Assembly (NCBI GenBank): GCA_009929715.1
Contig: RZZX01000002.1
Span: 1 to 64,000 of the forward strand
DNA: 64,000 nucleotides
Source of the DNA: Bacteroidia bacterium
GTDB taxonomy: Bacteria; Bacteroidota; Bacteroidia; Bacteroidales; Bacteroidaceae
Direction of reading: 5' to 3'
Below the pieces are notes generated by a model. It had not been told where the DNA came from and did no database searches. It saw only the letters and a list, made by a program, of their open reading frames with translations. A program made the translations under genes and the position numbers. Positions 31,132-42,171 of the stretch are shown here, one piece after another; positions within the stretch are counted from its first letter, which is position 1, and every line of letters starts with the position of its first letter.

Positions 31132-31145
31132 ATTTAAATAGATTT

Positions 31146-31481
31146 ATGGATTACAAAAAAACAAATGCTCCTACTACTACTGTAACGCGTGACATGATGG
31201 AATTGTGTTCTGATACAGGTAATGTTTATGAAACAATTTCCATTATCGGTAAACGTGCCAATCAGATCAGTGTGGAAATCAAAAGTGACTTGTCAAAGAA
31301 GTTGGCAGAGTTTGCTTCTTATAACGATAACTTAGAAGAAGTGTTTGAAAATAGAGAGCAAATAGAGATTTCTCGCTATTATGAAAAATTGCCTAAACCT
31401 GATTTGATCGCTACACAAGAATATCTTGAGGGTAAGGTTTATTACAGAAATCCTGCTAAAGAAAAAGAAAAATTGCAGTAA
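31146..31481 (+). CDS. rpoZ: DNA-directed RNA polymerase omega subunit (Bacteroidetes type)
   Basis: GNVYETISIIGKRANQISVEIKSDLSKKLAEF; directly after bamD. Confidence 0.88.
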   Translation: MDYKKTNAPTTTVTRDMMELCSDTGNVYETISIIGKRANQISVEIKSDLSKKLAEFASYNDNLEEVFENREQIEISRYYEKLPKPDLIATQEYLEGKVYYRNPAKEKEKLQ

Positions 31482-31593
31482 TATTACTGCTGCAAAAGAT
31501 AGGTAGATAGTCAAGTGATATGTCGGGAGAGTATACTGCCGAATCTTATTACTTGACTATTATTGTTTAACTAAATGACTATTTAAAACAACT

Positions 31594-32037
31594 ATGATTC
31601 AACGTATTCAATCCGTTTATTTACTTTTAGTGACTGCTTTGCTTATTGTTGCCGTGTGTTTACCTATGGGAACATTTATGGATGCTATGGGACCACACGC
31701 GTTTAAGGCAAGTGGAGTTGATGTGAACGGAACTTTTCAGTCCACTTGGGGATTGTTAGGATTGCTTTTATTGAGTGCTATGGTGGCATTTGCTACTATT
31801 TTCCTTTTTAAAAATCGCATACTTCAAATTCGTCTGTCAGTTTTCAATTCTTTGGTGTTGATAGGCTTTTATCTGGCTTTTGTGGTCTTTTATTTTAAAT
31901 TAAAGACCGATGTCAACACGTTTAAAATGAATTGGTCGCTTTGTTTGCCTTTGATTGCTGTTATTTTAAACTATCTTGCTATTCGTGCTATCGGACGGGA
32001 TGAGGTGATGGTAAAGGCAACTGATCGATTAAGATAA
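31594..32037 (+). CDS. DUF4293 family membrane protein
   Basis: MIQRIQSVYLLLVTALL, four TM segments. Confidence 0.85.
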   Translation: MIQRIQSVYLLLVTALLIVAVCLPMGTFMDAMGPHAFKASGVDVNGTFQSTWGLLGLLLLSAMVAFATIFLFKNRILQIRLSVFNSLVLIGFYLAFVVFYFKLKTDVNTFKMNWSLCLPLIAVILNYLAIRAIGRDEVMVKATDRLR

Positions 32038-32229
32038 AATTGTAATGGTCTAGAAGCAGCTTTTCTTGAGCTGTTTGGGCTTGAATATAGGTCGTTTACT
32101 TATGGTGTTACAGCTGTTTCCCATAAGTAAACGATTTTTTTTGGGCTTTAATGACTTCTTTCTTGCAAATAAATGAGAAAGACTTCGCTTGTTTTGGTTT
32201 GACTTTCCTGAAGTTTCTTTGAAAATCCG

Positions 32230-32237
32230 TATCTTTG
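32230..32237 (+). promoter_or_regulatory. -7 box TATCTTTG of YigZ gene
   Basis: TAnnTTTG ending 5 nt before ATG. Confidence 0.7.
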
Positions 32238-32242
32238 CACGT

Positions 32243-32848
32243 ATGAGTGAAGAAGATAGTTATAAAACCATTGCCGAACCGGCTGAAGCCATTTATACGG
32301 AGAAGCGGAGTAAGTTTTTGGCTTTTGCTTTGCCTGTACGCTCTGTCGAGGAGATTAAGGGACACTTGGATACTTTTCAGAAGAAGTATTACGATGCTCG
32401 TCACGTTTGTTATGCTTATATGCTTGGAGCCGAGCGAACAGATTTTCGGGCAAATGATAATGGAGAGCCTTCTGGAACAGCCGGACGTCCTATTTTGGGT
32501 CAGATTAACTCGAATGAGCTAACGGATATTTTGGTCATTGTGGTGCGTTATTTTGGTGGAATCAAATTAGGAACGAGTGGTTTGATTGTAGCCTATAAAG
32601 CAGCAGCGGCTGAAGCACTTGCTGCTGCTCAAGTCATAGAGAAGACTGTAGATGATGAACTCTCTATCATGTTTGAATACCCTTTTATGAACGATGTTAT
32701 GCGCATCGTCAAAGAGGAAGAACCTGAAATAGTCTCTCAATCGTATGAGACGAATTGCTGCATGACTTTACGGATTCGGCGGATGCTTATGCCTAAACTT
32801 CGTGCACGTTTAGAGAAGGTAGAGACTATTCAGTTTGTAGAAGATTAA
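32243..32848 (+). CDS. YigZ/IMPACT family protein
   Basis: KRSKFLAFA, DNGEPSGTAGRPILGQI, VVRYFGGIKLGTSGLIVAY; start corrected to 32243. Confidence 0.93.
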   Translation: MSEEDSYKTIAEPAEAIYTEKRSKFLAFALPVRSVEEIKGHLDTFQKKYYDARHVCYAYMLGAERTDFRANDNGEPSGTAGRPILGQINSNELTDILVIVVRYFGGIKLGTSGLIVAYKAAAAEALAAAQVIEKTVDDELSIMFEYPFMNDVMRIVKEEEPEIVSQSYETNCCMTLRIRRMLMPKLRARLEKVETIQFVED

Positions 32849-32876
32849 TTTCGTATAAAACCTAATATATTATTTT

Positions 32877-33962
32877 ATGGCATTTGAAGCTACTAAAAGA
32901 GAATGGAGTGAAATTTATTGCTTTTTTCGTTTGTTGTCCGAGGGGAGAGTGGTTATGGGAACCACCAAAGGAGGAAAAGGTGAGAGCTATCGACCGATAG
33001 CGATGATTCAACGGGAGGAACATGACGGAACTCGTTGCTATTATATTGAAGAGGATTCTATCCGCATTGAAGGAGAGCAAATCAGCAAACAAGTTTTACG
33101 TGAAGATTTTGCTGTGGTAGCCGATTTGATTCTGGAAGCTGTTAAAAACTCTTCAGAATATGAGGTGACTTCACCGGAGGCTGTAGAGGCTTTCTTGGAT
33201 GAGATTGCTATTTTTGATTTGGAAGCTAAAACAACTGATCGAACAGACTTTTCGGTTGCTTTTTATCATTCTCAAGCACCGCTTCAAGGACTTTGTGTCC
33301 GGTCGCGTTTGGCTGCTATGAATCCACTGCTTGATGGTGGTCGTGCAGCTAATATTAAGTTGGAACAGACTGGAGTGAAGTTTGCTGTACCCACAGTGAA
33401 TAAAGTTAATGCTTTGCCGGAGTCGGCCGAAGAGGTTGCTGAACGTATGTTGATGATCGAACGTTTGGGTGGCGTTTTGAAATATTCGGATGTAGCCGAC
33501 CGTGTGTTTCGCTCTAATCTATTGATGATTGATTTACATTTTCCTCGTCTGCTGACGGAGATGGTGCGTACGATGCACTTAGATGGTCTTTCGCGTGTCA
33601 GTGAGCTGACTGAATTGATGAAGCAGGTTAATCCTTTAAAGATCAAAGATGAGCTAATAACAAAACATGGTTATTATGAGTTTAAGATGAAGCAGTTTCT
33701 GATGGCATTGGCTTTAGGAATGCGTCCTGCTAAAATCTATAATGGCACTGATTCCGCTATCACTGGGCTGTTGTTGGTCGATGGGAGTGGGGATGTCTAT
33801 TGCTACCATGTTTCTGAAAGAGAGGTCTTTGAGAATTTCTTATATCTAAATACGCGTTTTGAAAAAGGGTCTGTCGATAAAGATAAGTATGGCTTTTTGG
33901 AAAGAGAGAACGGCGTGTATTATTTTAAATTGAATATTAAAATCGGGCTACTAAAGCGCTAA
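32877..33962 (+). CDS. HpaII-family restriction endonuclease-like protein
   Basis: Recognised from memory as the RE_HpaII-annotated family (MAFEATKREWSEIYCFFRLL...IAMIQREEHDGTR..., about 360 aa). Confidence 0.65.
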   Translation: MAFEATKREWSEIYCFFRLLSEGRVVMGTTKGGKGESYRPIAMIQREEHDGTRCYYIEEDSIRIEGEQISKQVLREDFAVVADLILEAVKNSSEYEVTSPEAVEAFLDEIAIFDLEAKTTDRTDFSVAFYHSQAPLQGLCVRSRLAAMNPLLDGGRAANIKLEQTGVKFAVPTVNKVNALPESAEEVAERMLMIERLGGVLKYSDVADRVFRSNLLMIDLHFPRLLTEMVRTMHLDGLSRVSELTELMKQVNPLKIKDELITKHGYYEFKMKQFLMALALGMRPAKIYNGTDSAITGLLLVDGSGDVYCYHVSEREVFENFLYLNTRFEKGSVDKDKYGFLERENGVYYFKLNIKIGLLKR

Positions 33963-33975
33963 ATACTGCTGGATT

Positions 33976-34539
33976 ATGACTGAATTGCTACATCTAATTA
34001 AATCGCGTCGGAGTGTGCGGAAATATACCGGGCAACAAATTAGTGAGAAGGATTTATTGGCTATTCTTGAAGCAGCAACACAAGCTCCTAGTGGTATGAA
34101 TTATCAGACGTGGCATTTTACTGCGATTCAGAATCCGGATATTTTGGTGGAACTCAATAATCGGATTAAACAAGCGTTTGGACGAACGGATCAGCCGCAA
34201 CTTCAGGAACGTTCGAAAAGTACAACTTATTGTTGTTACTACCATGCACCAACGTTGGTGATTGTGTCGAATGAGCCGACGCAATGGTGGGCAGGGATGG
34301 ATTGTGCTTGTGCCATCGAAAACATGTTTTTGGCTGCACAGGCATTAGGTTTGGGGTCTTGCTGGGTCAATCAGCTTGGTACCACGCATCAAGATCCCGA
34401 AGTTAGAGCCTTGCTCAATTCGCTTGGAGTTCCTCCCAGTCATCATGTTTATGGCTGTGTAGCATTGGGTTATCCGGACTTGTCTGTTCCTATGAAAGAA
34501 AAGGCGTTGAACCCTAACACTTATACCATTATCAAATAA
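33976..34539 (+). CDS. Nitroreductase family protein
   Basis: IKSRRSVRKYTGQQIS, AATQAPSGMNYQTWHF, AIENMFLAAQALGLGSCW. Confidence 0.95.
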   Translation: MTELLHLIKSRRSVRKYTGQQISEKDLLAILEAATQAPSGMNYQTWHFTAIQNPDILVELNNRIKQAFGRTDQPQLQERSKSTTYCCYYHAPTLVIVSNEPTQWWAGMDCACAIENMFLAAQALGLGSCWVNQLGTTHQDPEVRALLNSLGVPPSHHVYGCVALGYPDLSVPMKEKALNPNTYTIIK

Positions 34540-34557
34540 GATAAAAAGTACTTTTCT

Positions 34558-34605
34558 AAAAATAAAGGCAACTTATTCCAAGTGGATTAGTTGCCTTTAT
34601 TTTTA
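34558..34605. terminator. Bidirectional intrinsic terminator between nitroreductase and gcvP
   Basis: AAAATAAAGGCAACT / AGTTGCCTTTATTTT inverted repeat. Confidence 0.8.
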
Positions 34606-34648
34606 GTTATGAATGTCAAACACGTTTTTAAGTCAGCGTGTCCTTCAT

Positions 34649-37501
34649 TTAAATCTCAGATTCACCATAAAGTGTTGCTTGAAGATTGCGGTCGCCCAAG
34701 GTGTTATCTACACGAGCCACATTAACCCAGAACTTATTCTCGCGTACACTATCGATAGGATACGCTGCTTTCTGACGCGAGTAGGCATGATTCCACTCAT
34801 CAGCAACCACCTCATATTCAGGGTGTGGTGCATTAATCAGAACATTATCATCTTTGTTGGCTTCACCACTCTTAACTTCCTGTATTTCTTTCCAGATTTG
34901 AAGCATGGTGTCGACGAAATTATTGAGTTCAGCTAAGCTTTCACTTTCAGTAGGCTCAATCATTAAAGTACCATGTACAGGGAAAGAGAGAGTAGGAGCG
35001 TGGTAACCATAATCCATGAGTCGTTTAGCGATGTCATTTTCACTGATGCCCGTTTCTTGATGAACATTACGACATTCTAGAATCATTTCATGACCTACAA
35101 AGCCTGTTTTTCCTCGATAAACAATGCCATACGTCTCATTTAAACAAGCAGCCAAGTAGTTGGCATTAAGAATTGCAGTCCGTGTGGCTCTAGTCAATCC
35201 CTCGGTACCCATCATACGGATATAACCGTACGTGATAGGTAAGATACCGGCGCTACCAAAAGGAGCAGCCGAAACTTGATTTTGTGAGTTGCCAAAGCAA
35301 ACATGTCCGGGTAAGAATGGAACCAAATGAGCAGCCACGCCAATAGGGCCTGCACCAGGACCACCTCCACCGTGAGGAATTGCAAACGTTTTATGCAGAT
35401 TTAAGTGACACACATCTGCCCCGATAAAGCCCGGATTAGTCAGCCCCACTTGCGCATTCATGTTCGCGCCATCCATATAAACTTGTGCGCCACAAGCATG
35501 GATAATGTTACAAATCTCTTTTATTTCAGTTTCAAAGATACCGTGAGTCGAAGGGTAAGTTATCATCAGCGCAGCTAAATCCCCCTTGTTCGCCTCTGCT
35601 TTAGCGCGAAGATCGTCGACATCCACATTTCCCTTTTCATCACAAGCACACGTAATTGTTTCAAAGCCAGTTTGTATAGCCGATGCCGGATTCGTTCCGT
35701 GTGCCGATGCCGGGATCAAGACCTTATTACGATGTCCCTCACCAATACTTTCCAGATAAGCTCGGATCACACGAAGTCCTGCATATTCACCAGCAGCCCC
35801 AGAATTCGGTTGCATACTAATACCCGCAAACCCTGTAATTGTTTTAAGTTCTTCGCTTAGGTTCTGAATCAATTCACGGTAACCTTCAGTTTGTTCTTCC
35901 GGTGCAAGCGGATGGATGCCCATCCATTGTGCCGAGCTGAGCGGTAACATTTCAGAAGCAGCATTTAGCTTCATGGTACAAGAACCCAGAGAAATCATGG
36001 AGTGTGCCAATGAGATATCTTTGCGATCAAGTCGTTTCATGTAGCGCATCATCTCCGTTTCCGTGTGGTATTTAGAGAAAACCTCATGAGTCAAGAATGT
36101 GCTAGTACGTTTAAAAGGTTCCGTGATGATTGACAGTTCAGTGAACTCTTCTTTCTTGGGGCAATCTTTTTCTGCAGCAATGCTAAAGATAGACAATAAC
36201 ACGTTCACTTCATGCAAAGTCGTTGTCTCATCAATGCTAAAACCTACATCACCGTTGTCGAAATAACGTAAATTCACCTCTTTGCTTAGTGCAATCGTCC
36301 GGATCTGTTGAGCAGAAATTGATTCCGGCAGCACAAAACGCAGCGTATCAAAATACTCTTTGTTGAGCTGTGTATACCCCAACTTCTGCAGTTCCTTATC
36401 GAGTAGAACAGCAAGGCTATGTATGCGTGATGCAATCGCCTTTAGCCCTTCTTGCCCATGGTATACGGCATAAAATCCAGCCATTGTAGCCAGCAGAGCC
36501 TGTGAAGTACAAATATTCGATGTTGCTTTTTCACGCTTAATATGTTGTTCACGTGTTTGCAAAGCCATGCGGTAACAACGTTTACCATATTTATCTTTCG
36601 ACCAACCGATGATGCGCCCCGGCATGTAACGTTTAGACTCTTCGCGAACCGCAAAGAATGCCGCCGACGGGCCACCAAAGAACATCGGGATACCCAAGCG
36701 CTGTGTACTCCCAAAGACAATATCAGCCCCCCATTCTCCCGGAGGAGTCAGTAAAGTCAAACTCAAAATATCGGCAGCAACAGCCACCTTACATCCAGCT
36801 TGATGTGCCTTTTCTGTCAATGCGCGGTAATCTTCGATGCTACCGCTTGCATTAGGATATTGCACGATACAGCCAAAGACATCCGGTGTCAATTCGAATT
36901 CGCTATATTTTCCAAGGCGGATGCTAATACCTTGCGGTACAGCTCTAGTGGTCATAACAGCCAACGTTTGAGGAAAGACTTGTTCATCGACCAACACAAC
37001 GTTGGCACCCGTTTTTTGTTGGGTGCGTGAACGCATTGCATACATCATAGCCACTGCTTCGGCAGCAGCTGTTGCCTCATCGAGAAGCGAACAGTTGGCC
37101 AGTGGCATGCTAGTTAAGTCAGACACCACCGTTTGAAAGTTCATCAGCGCCTCTAAGCGTCCTTGAGAAACCTCTGTTTGATATGGGGTATAAGACGTAT
37201 ACCACACCGGGTTCTCAAACACATTACGTTGGATAACAGCCGGTGTGACTGTATTATACCATCCCATGCCAATAAAGGTATGGAACAATTTATTCTTATC
37301 CCCCAATTGGGCGACATGTTTGGCATATTCATATTCCGTCATTGGTTTTGGAAGATCCAAAGGCTCTTTCAGGCGAATGTTAGTCGGAATAGTTTTGTCA
37401 ATCAACTCATCGAGTGAGCCTACGCCAATTTTGCGAAGCATCACCTCAGTGTCTTTTTCATTGATGCCGTTGTGACGGCAAGTTAACAAATCGGTTTTCA
37501 T
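34649..37501 (-). CDS. gcvP: Glycine dehydrogenase (aminomethyl-transferring)
   Basis: Full-length P protein; GSCTMKLNA, HKTFAIPHGGGGPGAGPIGV. Confidence 0.98.
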   Translation of the reverse strand: MKTDLLTCRHNGINEKDTEVMLRKIGVGSLDELIDKTIPTNIRLKEPLDLPKPMTEYEYAKHVAQLGDKNKLFHTFIGMGWYNTVTPAVIQRNVFENPVWYTSYTPYQTEVSQGRLEALMNFQTVVSDLTSMPLANCSLLDEATAAAEAVAMMYAMRSRTQQKTGANVVLVDEQVFPQTLAVMTTRAVPQGISIRLGKYSEFELTPDVFGCIVQYPNASGSIEDYRALTEKAHQAGCKVAVAADILSLTLLTPPGEWGADIVFGSTQRLGIPMFFGGPSAAFFAVREESKRYMPGRIIGWSKDKYGKRCYRMALQTREQHIKREKATSNICTSQALLATMAGFYAVYHGQEGLKAIASRIHSLAVLLDKELQKLGYTQLNKEYFDTLRFVLPESISAQQIRTIALSKEVNLRYFDNGDVGFSIDETTTLHEVNVLLSIFSIAAEKDCPKKEEFTELSIITEPFKRTSTFLTHEVFSKYHTETEMMRYMKRLDRKDISLAHSMISLGSCTMKLNAASEMLPLSSAQWMGIHPLAPEEQTEGYRELIQNLSEELKTITGFAGISMQPNSGAAGEYAGLRVIRAYLESIGEGHRNKVLIPASAHGTNPASAIQTGFETITCACDEKGNVDVDDLRAKAEANKGDLAALMITYPSTHGIFETEIKEICNIIHACGAQVYMDGANMNAQVGLTNPGFIGADVCHLNLHKTFAIPHGGGGPGAGPIGVAAHLVPFLPGHVCFGNSQNQVSAAPFGSAGILPITYGYIRMMGTEGLTRATRTAILNANYLAACLNETYGIVYRGKTGFVGHEMILECRNVHQETGISENDIAKRLMDYGYHAPTLSFPVHGTLMIEPTESESLAELNNFVDTMLQIWKEIQEVKSGEANKDDNVLINAPHPEYEVVADEWNHAYSRQKAAYPIDSVRENKFWVNVARVDNTLGDRNLQATLYGESEI

Positions 37502-37518
37502 GTTTATAGTGGTTAAAT

Positions 37519-38157
37519 TTATCTGAAAAAAGGATTTTCTGATTTTTCGTTGCCAATGGTTGTCGGTGCACCATGCCCCGGGTAAACCACGGTTTCATTA
37601 GGCAAAGTAAACAGTCTGTTTCGGATATGGTCAATCAACTCATTAAAGTTGCCTCCTTCTAAATCTGCTCGTCCGATACTTCCTTGAAAAAGGACATCGC
37701 CCGAAAACATGCAATGGTCTGCTTCACAATAATAAACCAGACTTCCCGGTGAGTGTCCCGGTACGTGTATTGCTTCAAAGGTAGTCTGTCCAAAAGTAAT
37801 GCGGTCGCCATCATTGATATAATGGCCTAACGGCACCGGTGCTTCCTGTAAGCGAAATCCGAACATGCGGCTCTGTCTAGGTGCCTCATCGATCCAAAAC
37901 TCATCCGCCTGATTGGCTGATGCTGATAGACCGAACTCCTGAAGCATAAATGGATTACCAAAGATATGATCCAGATGTAAATGTGTATTAAGCAAGTGTT
38001 TCACTTGAAGCCCGTTTGATAGAATAAAGTTCTTCAACGTCTGTTTCTCTTCGTCATAGAAACATCCCGGGTCAATCACTACTGCTTCCTTTGTCTCGTC
38101 CCATAACACATAACAGTTTACGGGAAACATATTAAATTCAAATCGTTTAATTTTCAT
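37519..38157 (-). CDS. MBL-fold metallo-hydrolase (glyoxalase II-like)
   Basis: NTHLHLDHIFG, PGHSPGSLVYY, FSGDVLFQGSIGRAD, VYPGHG. Confidence 0.93.
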   Translation of the reverse strand: MKIKRFEFNMFPVNCYVLWDETKEAVVIDPGCFYDEEKQTLKNFILSNGLQVKHLLNTHLHLDHIFGNPFMLQEFGLSASANQADEFWIDEAPRQSRMFGFRLQEAPVPLGHYINDGDRITFGQTTFEAIHVPGHSPGSLVYYCEADHCMFSGDVLFQGSIGRADLEGGNFNELIDHIRNRLFTLPNETVVYPGHGAPTTIGNEKSENPFFR

Positions 38158-38187
38158 AAATGAGAGTCTACATGGTCAGATTACTTT

Positions 38188-38832
38188 TTAAAGCGGTACA
38201 TAGACCACTTTTTTTGTTTCAAAGAACGGTTCTTTGAACTCATCGCTTAAATTGTAAATCATTGTTTTATGTTTGAAAGGCATCGTTTCATGTTCCAATT
38301 CACCGCCTTTCAAGCAAATAAGGCCATTGGGTAGGCTATTTGATTGTTTAGATACAATATTCTTTTTAATGATTTTAATTAAATCGGCTAATGGCATCAC
38401 CGCCCGGCTCACCACAAAGTCGAACAGCTGTTTTTCCTCCTCTGCGCGTGCATGTCTAAACGTGACATTAGTCAGTCCGATAGCATCTGCGATCTCTTTA
38501 GCTACCCGTACCTTTTTGCCGATACTATCCACCAAGTGAAACTTCACCTCAGGAAATAAAATAGCCAATGGTATGCCTGGGAATCCCCCTCCAGTACCTA
38601 AATCCATGACAGATGATCCAGGGCGGAATTGGATGATTCGAGCTATTCCAAGAGAGTGTAAGACATGATGTTCATACAAATTCTCAATATCTTTTCTGGA
38701 AATAACATTAATTTTAGCGTTCCAATCGAGATATAGATCATATAGAGCAGCAAATTGCCGCTGTTGTTCCGCTGTTATAGTTGGAAAATAGTGGAGTATA
38801 ATCTCCTTGTTGTTTGATGATAAATCAGTCAT
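38188..38832 (-). CDS. rsmG: 16S rRNA (guanine527-N7)-methyltransferase
   Basis: LYLDWNAKINVISRKD, DLGTGGGFPGIPLAI, SRAVMPLADL. Confidence 0.95.
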   Translation of the reverse strand: MTDLSSNNKEIILHYFPTITAEQQRQFAALYDLYLDWNAKINVISRKDIENLYEHHVLHSLGIARIIQFRPGSSVMDLGTGGGFPGIPLAILFPEVKFHLVDSIGKKVRVAKEIADAIGLTNVTFRHARAEEEKQLFDFVVSRAVMPLADLIKIIKKNIVSKQSNSLPNGLICLKGGELEHETMPFKHKTMIYNLSDEFKEPFFETKKVVYVPL

Positions 38833-39684
38833 TTAAGCTTTTAATTCTTTTAATGTTAAGTTTTCCCCCAATAAGTGTTCAAGCATTGTAAAGGGAATCG
38901 TTACTTTTACCGGCCCCATTGAGTAAGGGGTAATGTCATATACATTATAATAAAAAGTAATCTCTGTTGGGCTTAGATAAAAGTTTTCTGTCGGGGCGAT
39001 ATCGCCGGTTGAACCATACCCTAAATCTTCCAGAGTCTCATGAGTGGTGACTTTGTTATCGGCCATCAGCTGATTCCATATTAAATCAGTCAAGGCTTCT
39101 TTGTAATCGCCTGCAAAAATGTCATCTAAATGTAGTATTCGTTTTTGCTTCAAATCAACATTAAGGTAATTAGTGGTATATATTCCGTGGGCTCCTCCCG
39201 TATATTCATTGTAGTCGATGCGGTATACCAAAAGTGATTTGGTATAAAGCTGCACATGGCTTTCAATGTTTTTGTAATAAGAGTACCATCCCCCTATGAA
39301 TCCGCTATTCTCTTTGTTCTTAGCATCTTCCGCATACATTGGTTCTAAGTCTCGTAAATAATCATTAACATAACTATCCGAAACCAGTTTGACAACATCC
39401 GTTGTTTTCTCACCCATGTACTTTTCACCAAAGCAAGCTGAAATAAAGTGTGCTTCCAGGCTATCTTTTAGAACCGGGTCTGTCGATTTAACTGGAAAAG
39501 CAAAGTTGATCGTCAAGTTACAAGCAGGTTTGGCCGTATCGTTGAAGAGATGAACGGTCTTATTGACTTGTATACTATCGAACGTTAATTCGCCCGTATT
39601 CTTATTCATTTTGCTATGACATGAAAATAAAAAGCTGCTTGCCGAAACAAGAATTATAAGCAGGCTTACATATTGTTTTTTCAT
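38833..39684 (-). CDS. DUF3298/DUF4163 (RsiV-like) lipoprotein
   Basis: MKKQYVSLLIILVSASSFLFSCHS lipobox; YTGGAHGIYTTNYLNVDL. Confidence 0.8.
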   Translation of the reverse strand: MKKQYVSLLIILVSASSFLFSCHSKMNKNTGELTFDSIQVNKTVHLFNDTAKPACNLTINFAFPVKSTDPVLKDSLEAHFISACFGEKYMGEKTTDVVKLVSDSYVNDYLRDLEPMYAEDAKNKENSGFIGGWYSYYKNIESHVQLYTKSLLVYRIDYNEYTGGAHGIYTTNYLNVDLKQKRILHLDDIFAGDYKEALTDLIWNQLMADNKVTTHETLEDLGYGSTGDIAPTENFYLSPTEITFYYNVYDITPYSMGPVKVTIPFTMLEHLLGENLTLKELKA

Positions 39685-39878
39685 AAGTTTTTCTTCTTTA
39701 AATTCAACATATGATTTTATCTTCTTATACGGCAAATATAGACGAAATAAGTGAATCGGCGAATAAAAAAGGAAAATTAATTTGCCCTAAGCCAAAAACC
39801 TGACCGATTGAATCAGTTTCTGCTGAATAGATAAAAAAAGGTTTGGTTATAATTCTTTTTTTCTTACTGTATTTTTTG

Positions 39879-39886
39879 TATATTTG
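39879..39886 (+). promoter_or_regulatory. -7 box TATATTTG of copA
   Basis: TAnnTTTG 50 nt upstream of ATG. Confidence 0.55.
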
Positions 39887-39936
39887 CGAAAACGCATAAG
39901 GAGATTATTAGTTTTAACTTAAACCCAAGTAAATAT

Positions 39937-42147
39937 ATGAGTGAAGTGATCAAGAAGGCTTATCCGGTGCTTCATATGCATTGTGCTGGATGTGCTGCTA
40001 ATGTTGAAAAAACGGTGAGGAAATTACCCGGAGTGACAGATGCTTCGGTTAATTTGGCTACAAAGACCTTATTTGTTTCTTATTTTGATGAGAAACTCTC
40101 TTCTGGTGAACTTCGTGTGGCGATATTGGCTGCCGGGTATGATTTGATTATTTCTGAAGAAGGTCAAGAGGAACAGAATACAGAAGAAAAAGCTTATTAT
40201 AAAAGCTTGAAAAAGAGAGTTATCGGCGCATGGCTCGTTGCGCTCCCGATGCTTTTTCTTTCCATGGTCGTTGAGAATACCTTTTTTTCTCAACTAGCCC
40301 AATTCTTATTAGCGATGCCGGTGCTGCTCTATTTTGGCAACTCTTTTTATGTTGGTGCATGGAAGCAAGCTAAGCTGGGGCGGACCAATATGGATACGTT
40401 GGTGGCTTTAAGTACTTCTATCGCTTTTCTTTTTAGTGCTTTTAATACCTTTTTCCCGAATTTCTGGATTCAAAGAGGGTTGGAACCTCATGTCTATTAC
40501 GAGGCTTCGGTTGTTATTATTGCCTTTGTGCTGACAGGTAAGTTAATGGAAGAACGTGCCAAAGGTAATACCTCTGAAGCCATCAAAAAACTGATGGGGA
40601 TGCAACCGAAAACGGCGCGTGTGGTACGTGGTGATAGTGAAGTCGACATCCTTGTTGGCCAACTACAAATAGACGATTCGGTTGTCGTTCGCCCTGGCGA
40701 ACAGATACCAGTGGATGGCTATCTTTCTAAAGGAACCTCTTATGTTGATGAAAGCATGATTAGTGGTGAGCCCTTGCCGGTAGAAAAAAAGATTGGCGAC
40801 AAAGTATTGGCAGGCACTATTAATCAGCGTGGCTCCTTCGTTGTTCAAGCCAAAGAAGTTGGTTCCGCTACTGTCTTGGCGCGTATCATTCAGATGGTTC
40901 AGGAGGCGCAAGGCAGTAAAGCACCGGTTCAGCGTATTGTAGACCGTATAACCTCTTTCTTTATTCCGGTGGTACTCGGCTTTTCCGTGTTGACACTCTT
41001 TTTATGGGTGACTATCGGTGGTACTGATTATCTCTCTTATGGTATGCTTTCTGCTGTTTCTGTTTTGGTTATTGCCTGTCCATGTGCTTTGGGGTTAGCA
41101 ACTCCAACCGCTTTAATGGTCGGCATCGGTAAGGCTGCTAGTCATCATATCCTGATAAAAGATGCTGTTGCCTTGGAACAAATGCGTCAAATAAACGTTG
41201 TGGTTTTAGACAAGACCGGAACGTTGACCGAAGGCCATCCAGCAGTGTCGGGCTGGCTGTGGGCATGCTTTCAAGATCCTCTTTATAAAAGTGTACTACT
41301 ATCGGCCGAGATGCACTCTGAACATCCGTTTGCCGGAGCGATTGTTTCTGCTTTAGTCGAAGATGAAAAAGTCACAGCAGTAGAGCTTGATTCTTTTGAA
41401 AGCCTTACCGGGAAGGGCGTTCTTGTCTCTTATCAGCAGAAATCCTATTGGGTAGGCAGTCATAAGTTATTGAAAGACTTCAACGCCAATTTGCCAGATG
41501 TGATGACTGCGATGATTATCCAATATGAATCCGAAGGGAATGGCATCATCTATTTCGGCTGTGGAAAAGAGCTATTAGGTGTTATTGCTGTTTCCGACCG
41601 CATTAAATCAACTTCGGCAGAAGCGGTGAAAGAGCTAAAACGTCAAGGAGTTGAACTCTACATGTTGACTGGTGATAGCGAACGTACCGCCCGATCGGTC
41701 TCTAATCTAGTTGGCATCGATCATTTTATAGCCGATGCTTTGCCTGATGATAAAGAGAATTTTATACGCGAGTTACAGATGCAAGGTAAGCGCGTAGCCA
41801 TGGTAGGTGATGGCATTAATGACTCTCAAGCTTTGGCTTTGGCCGATGTCAGCATCGCTATGGGTAAAGGCACAGACATTGCGATGGATGTGGCCATGGT
41901 CACACTGATGACCTCCGATTTATTGCTACTGCCGCAAGCCTTCGAGATCTCTAGGCAGACCGTCAAACTGATTCATCAAAATCTATTTTGGGCTTTCATA
42001 TACAACCTAATAGGTATTCCTATTGCCGCTGGTATTTTGTATCCCCTTAATGGTTTATTATTAAATCCCATGCTTGCGAGTGCAGCGATGGCTTTTTCGA
42101 GTGTGAGTGTCGTACTTAACTCCTTAAGCTTAGGTCGCAAGAAATAG
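39937..42147 (+). CDS. copA: Heavy metal (copper) translocating P-type ATPase
   Basis: [16 protein letters not shown] domain, [21 protein letters not shown]. Confidence 0.95.
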   Translation: MSEVIKKAYPVLHMHCAGCAANVEKTVRKLPGVTDASVNLATKTLFVSYFDEKLSSGELRVAILAAGYDLIISEEGQEEQNTEEKAYYKSLKKRVIGAWLVALPMLFLSMVVENTFFSQLAQFLLAMPVLLYFGNSFYVGAWKQAKLGRTNMDTLVALSTSIAFLFSAFNTFFPNFWIQRGLEPHVYYEASVVIIAFVLTGKLMEERAKGNTSEAIKKLMGMQPKTARVVRGDSEVDILVGQLQIDDSVVVRPGEQIPVDGYLSKGTSYVDESMISGEPLPVEKKIGDKVLAGTINQRGSFVVQAKEVGSATVLARIIQMVQEAQGSKAPVQRIVDRITSFFIPVVLGFSVLTLFLWVTIGGTDYLSYGMLSAVSVLVIACPCALGLATPTALMVGIGKAASHHILIKDAVALEQMRQINVVVLDKTGTLTEGHPAVSGWLWACFQDPLYKSVLLSAEMHSEHPFAGAIVSALVEDEKVTAVELDSFESLTGKGVLVSYQQKSYWVGSHKLLKDFNANLPDVMTAMIIQYESEGNGIIYFGCGKELLGVIAVSDRIKSTSAEAVKELKRQGVELYMLTGDSERTARSVSNLVGIDHFIADALPDDKENFIRELQMQGKRVAMVGDGINDSQALALADVSIAMGKGTDIAMDVAMVTLMTSDLLLLPQAFEISRQTVKLIHQNLFWAFIYNLIGIPIAAGILYPLNGLLLNPMLASAAMAFSSVSVVLNSLSLGRKK

Positions 42148-42171
42148 CCCGGTCTTTTTGGCTCAGAATGT

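Noticed and set aside
32043-32056. 13-mer TAATGGTCTAGAA shared with 47744-47756
   Set aside because: Repeats of this length are expected by chance in 64 kb and the flanks do not match.
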